Of a DNA stretch of 5,937 bases, positions 5,585 to 5,937 are shown piece after piece (positions within the stretch are counted from its first letter, which is position 1; each line of letters begins with the position of its first letter). The stretch comes from Acidobacteriaceae bacterium (GTDB lineage Bacteria > Acidobacteriota > Terriglobia > Terriglobales > Acidobacteriaceae). Location of the stretch: contig WQYS01000164.1 of assembly GCA_009781125.1 (NCBI GenBank), positions 1 through 5,937 on the forward strand, in the 5' to 3' direction. Both the position numbers and the translations under genes were made by a program. A model generated the notes under the pieces. It did no database searches. It was not told the origin of the DNA and saw nothing but the letters and a program-made list of their open reading frames with translations.

Positions 5585-5937
5585 TTGCGACAGAGATCCG
5601 TTGTTCATTCAATCCGGCAGCTTGCACTGGTCATGGCGGGGTTCCTTGTCACCATCGTCCTGATCGAGTCCGATGGACTTGCAAGCTGGGCCGCGCATCT
5701 TGAACTTGGCCCTCTGCGAACCGTGGCCGTACCGGTAACGGCGGTAATCCACAAAGCTGCCGGGCGCTTCAATCCGGCTGCCGCCGCTCGCCAGCGCGCG
5801 CTGGAAAACCTGGCCCGCGTCGGCTGGAGCGACGATCAGGCTCTGGTGGCCGCAGTTTCTGTCCCGTCCAACCCAACTGCCACGGTTTCAACGCTGACGG
5901 CGACGCCCAGCCTTGCGGTGCCTGCGCCGCCTTCGGC
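5585..5937 (+). CDS. Membrane-anchored extracytoplasmic protein, probable partner of the MBOAT acyltransferase (3' end outside the window)
   Basis: The frame is open from TTG 5585 to the window end (117 codons plus two bases). An in-frame TGA at 5573-5575 limits the start; GTGAG at 5572-5576 is a modest SD about 8 nt before the TTG, and ATG 5633 (residue 17) would cut into the hydrophobic segment, so TTG is preferred. Residues 1-12 are basic, 13-27 form one membrane helix (LALVMAGFLVTIVLI), then comes SDGLASWAAHLELGPLRT, a mostly helical Ala/Arg-rich stretch to ~95, and a Pro/Thr/Ala linker from ~98. This type-II anchor plus linker suits a periplasmic enzyme whose catalytic domain follows. 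From operon context an SGNH-fold (AlgJ/AlgX or DUF459-like) acyltransferase/esterase is the best guess, but no SGNH catalytic motif is inside the window. Confidence 0.75.
   Translation, partial: MRQRSVVHSIRQLALVMAGFLVTIVLIESDGLASWAAHLELGPLRTVAVPVTAVIHKAAGRFNPAAAARQRALENLARVGWSDDQALVAAVSVPSNPTATVSTLTATPSLAVPAPPS

Noticed and set aside
1..5937. CRISPR array, insertion sequence, toxin-antitoxin or defence genes
   Set aside because: No regularly spaced repeats, transposase motifs, or small paired genes with those characters were seen on either strand; the only mobile-element trace is the recombinase end.

Overview
The window looks like ordinary chromosome from a GC-rich, Gram-negative-type bacterium, with the end of a mobile element at its left edge. 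The gene set and sequence style (a long PPK1, a membrane-anchored RlpA-like protein, an MBOAT acyltransferase beginning LFPTVEY and ending in IYFQF) would fit an Acidobacteriota (Terriglobia-like) genome. That placement is from memory of similar proteins and is only moderately secure.

Layout. Positions 1 to about 200 are visibly AT-richer and hold the 3' end of a serine-recombinase-type gene. Its frame has no stop of its own: it runs antisense through a complete tRNA-Arg(ACG) gene (210-286, minus strand, CCA encoded) and stops inside a second, broken copy of the same tRNA (314-378). The broken copy keeps the 5' half and the anticodon loop, but has an 18-nt near-perfect palindrome in place of one anticodon-stem strand and loses identity at the T-loop. 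A sigma70-like promoter at 404-432 (minus strand) would transcribe the broken copy first and the intact tRNA after it. This is most simply read as the boundary of an integrated element that targets tRNA-Arg.

From 569 to 2752 lies ppk (polyphosphate kinase 1), with both active-site histidines. It converges, with a 16-bp gap, on a minus-strand gene (2769-3542) for an RlpA-like double-psi beta-barrel protein carried on a signal anchor, probably in the cell envelope. It has Asn where characterised RlpA has an active-site His. A 605-bp gap (3543-4147) follows, with no convincing gene but several compact inverted repeats and one possible 13-codon leader peptide.

The right end is a two-gene operon: an MBOAT-family membrane O-acyltransferase (GTG start, 4148-5569) and, 15 bp downstream, the start of a single-TM anchored extracytoplasmic protein (TTG start, 5585, running off the window). 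MBOAT proteins of the AlgI type usually act with an SGNH-type periplasmic partner to O-acylate a surface polysaccharide. The position and N-terminal architecture of the second gene suit that role, but its catalytic part is outside the window.

I did not find a clearly undescribed system. The most unusual piece is the recombinase/tRNA/broken-tRNA junction; the structured intergenic region is second.
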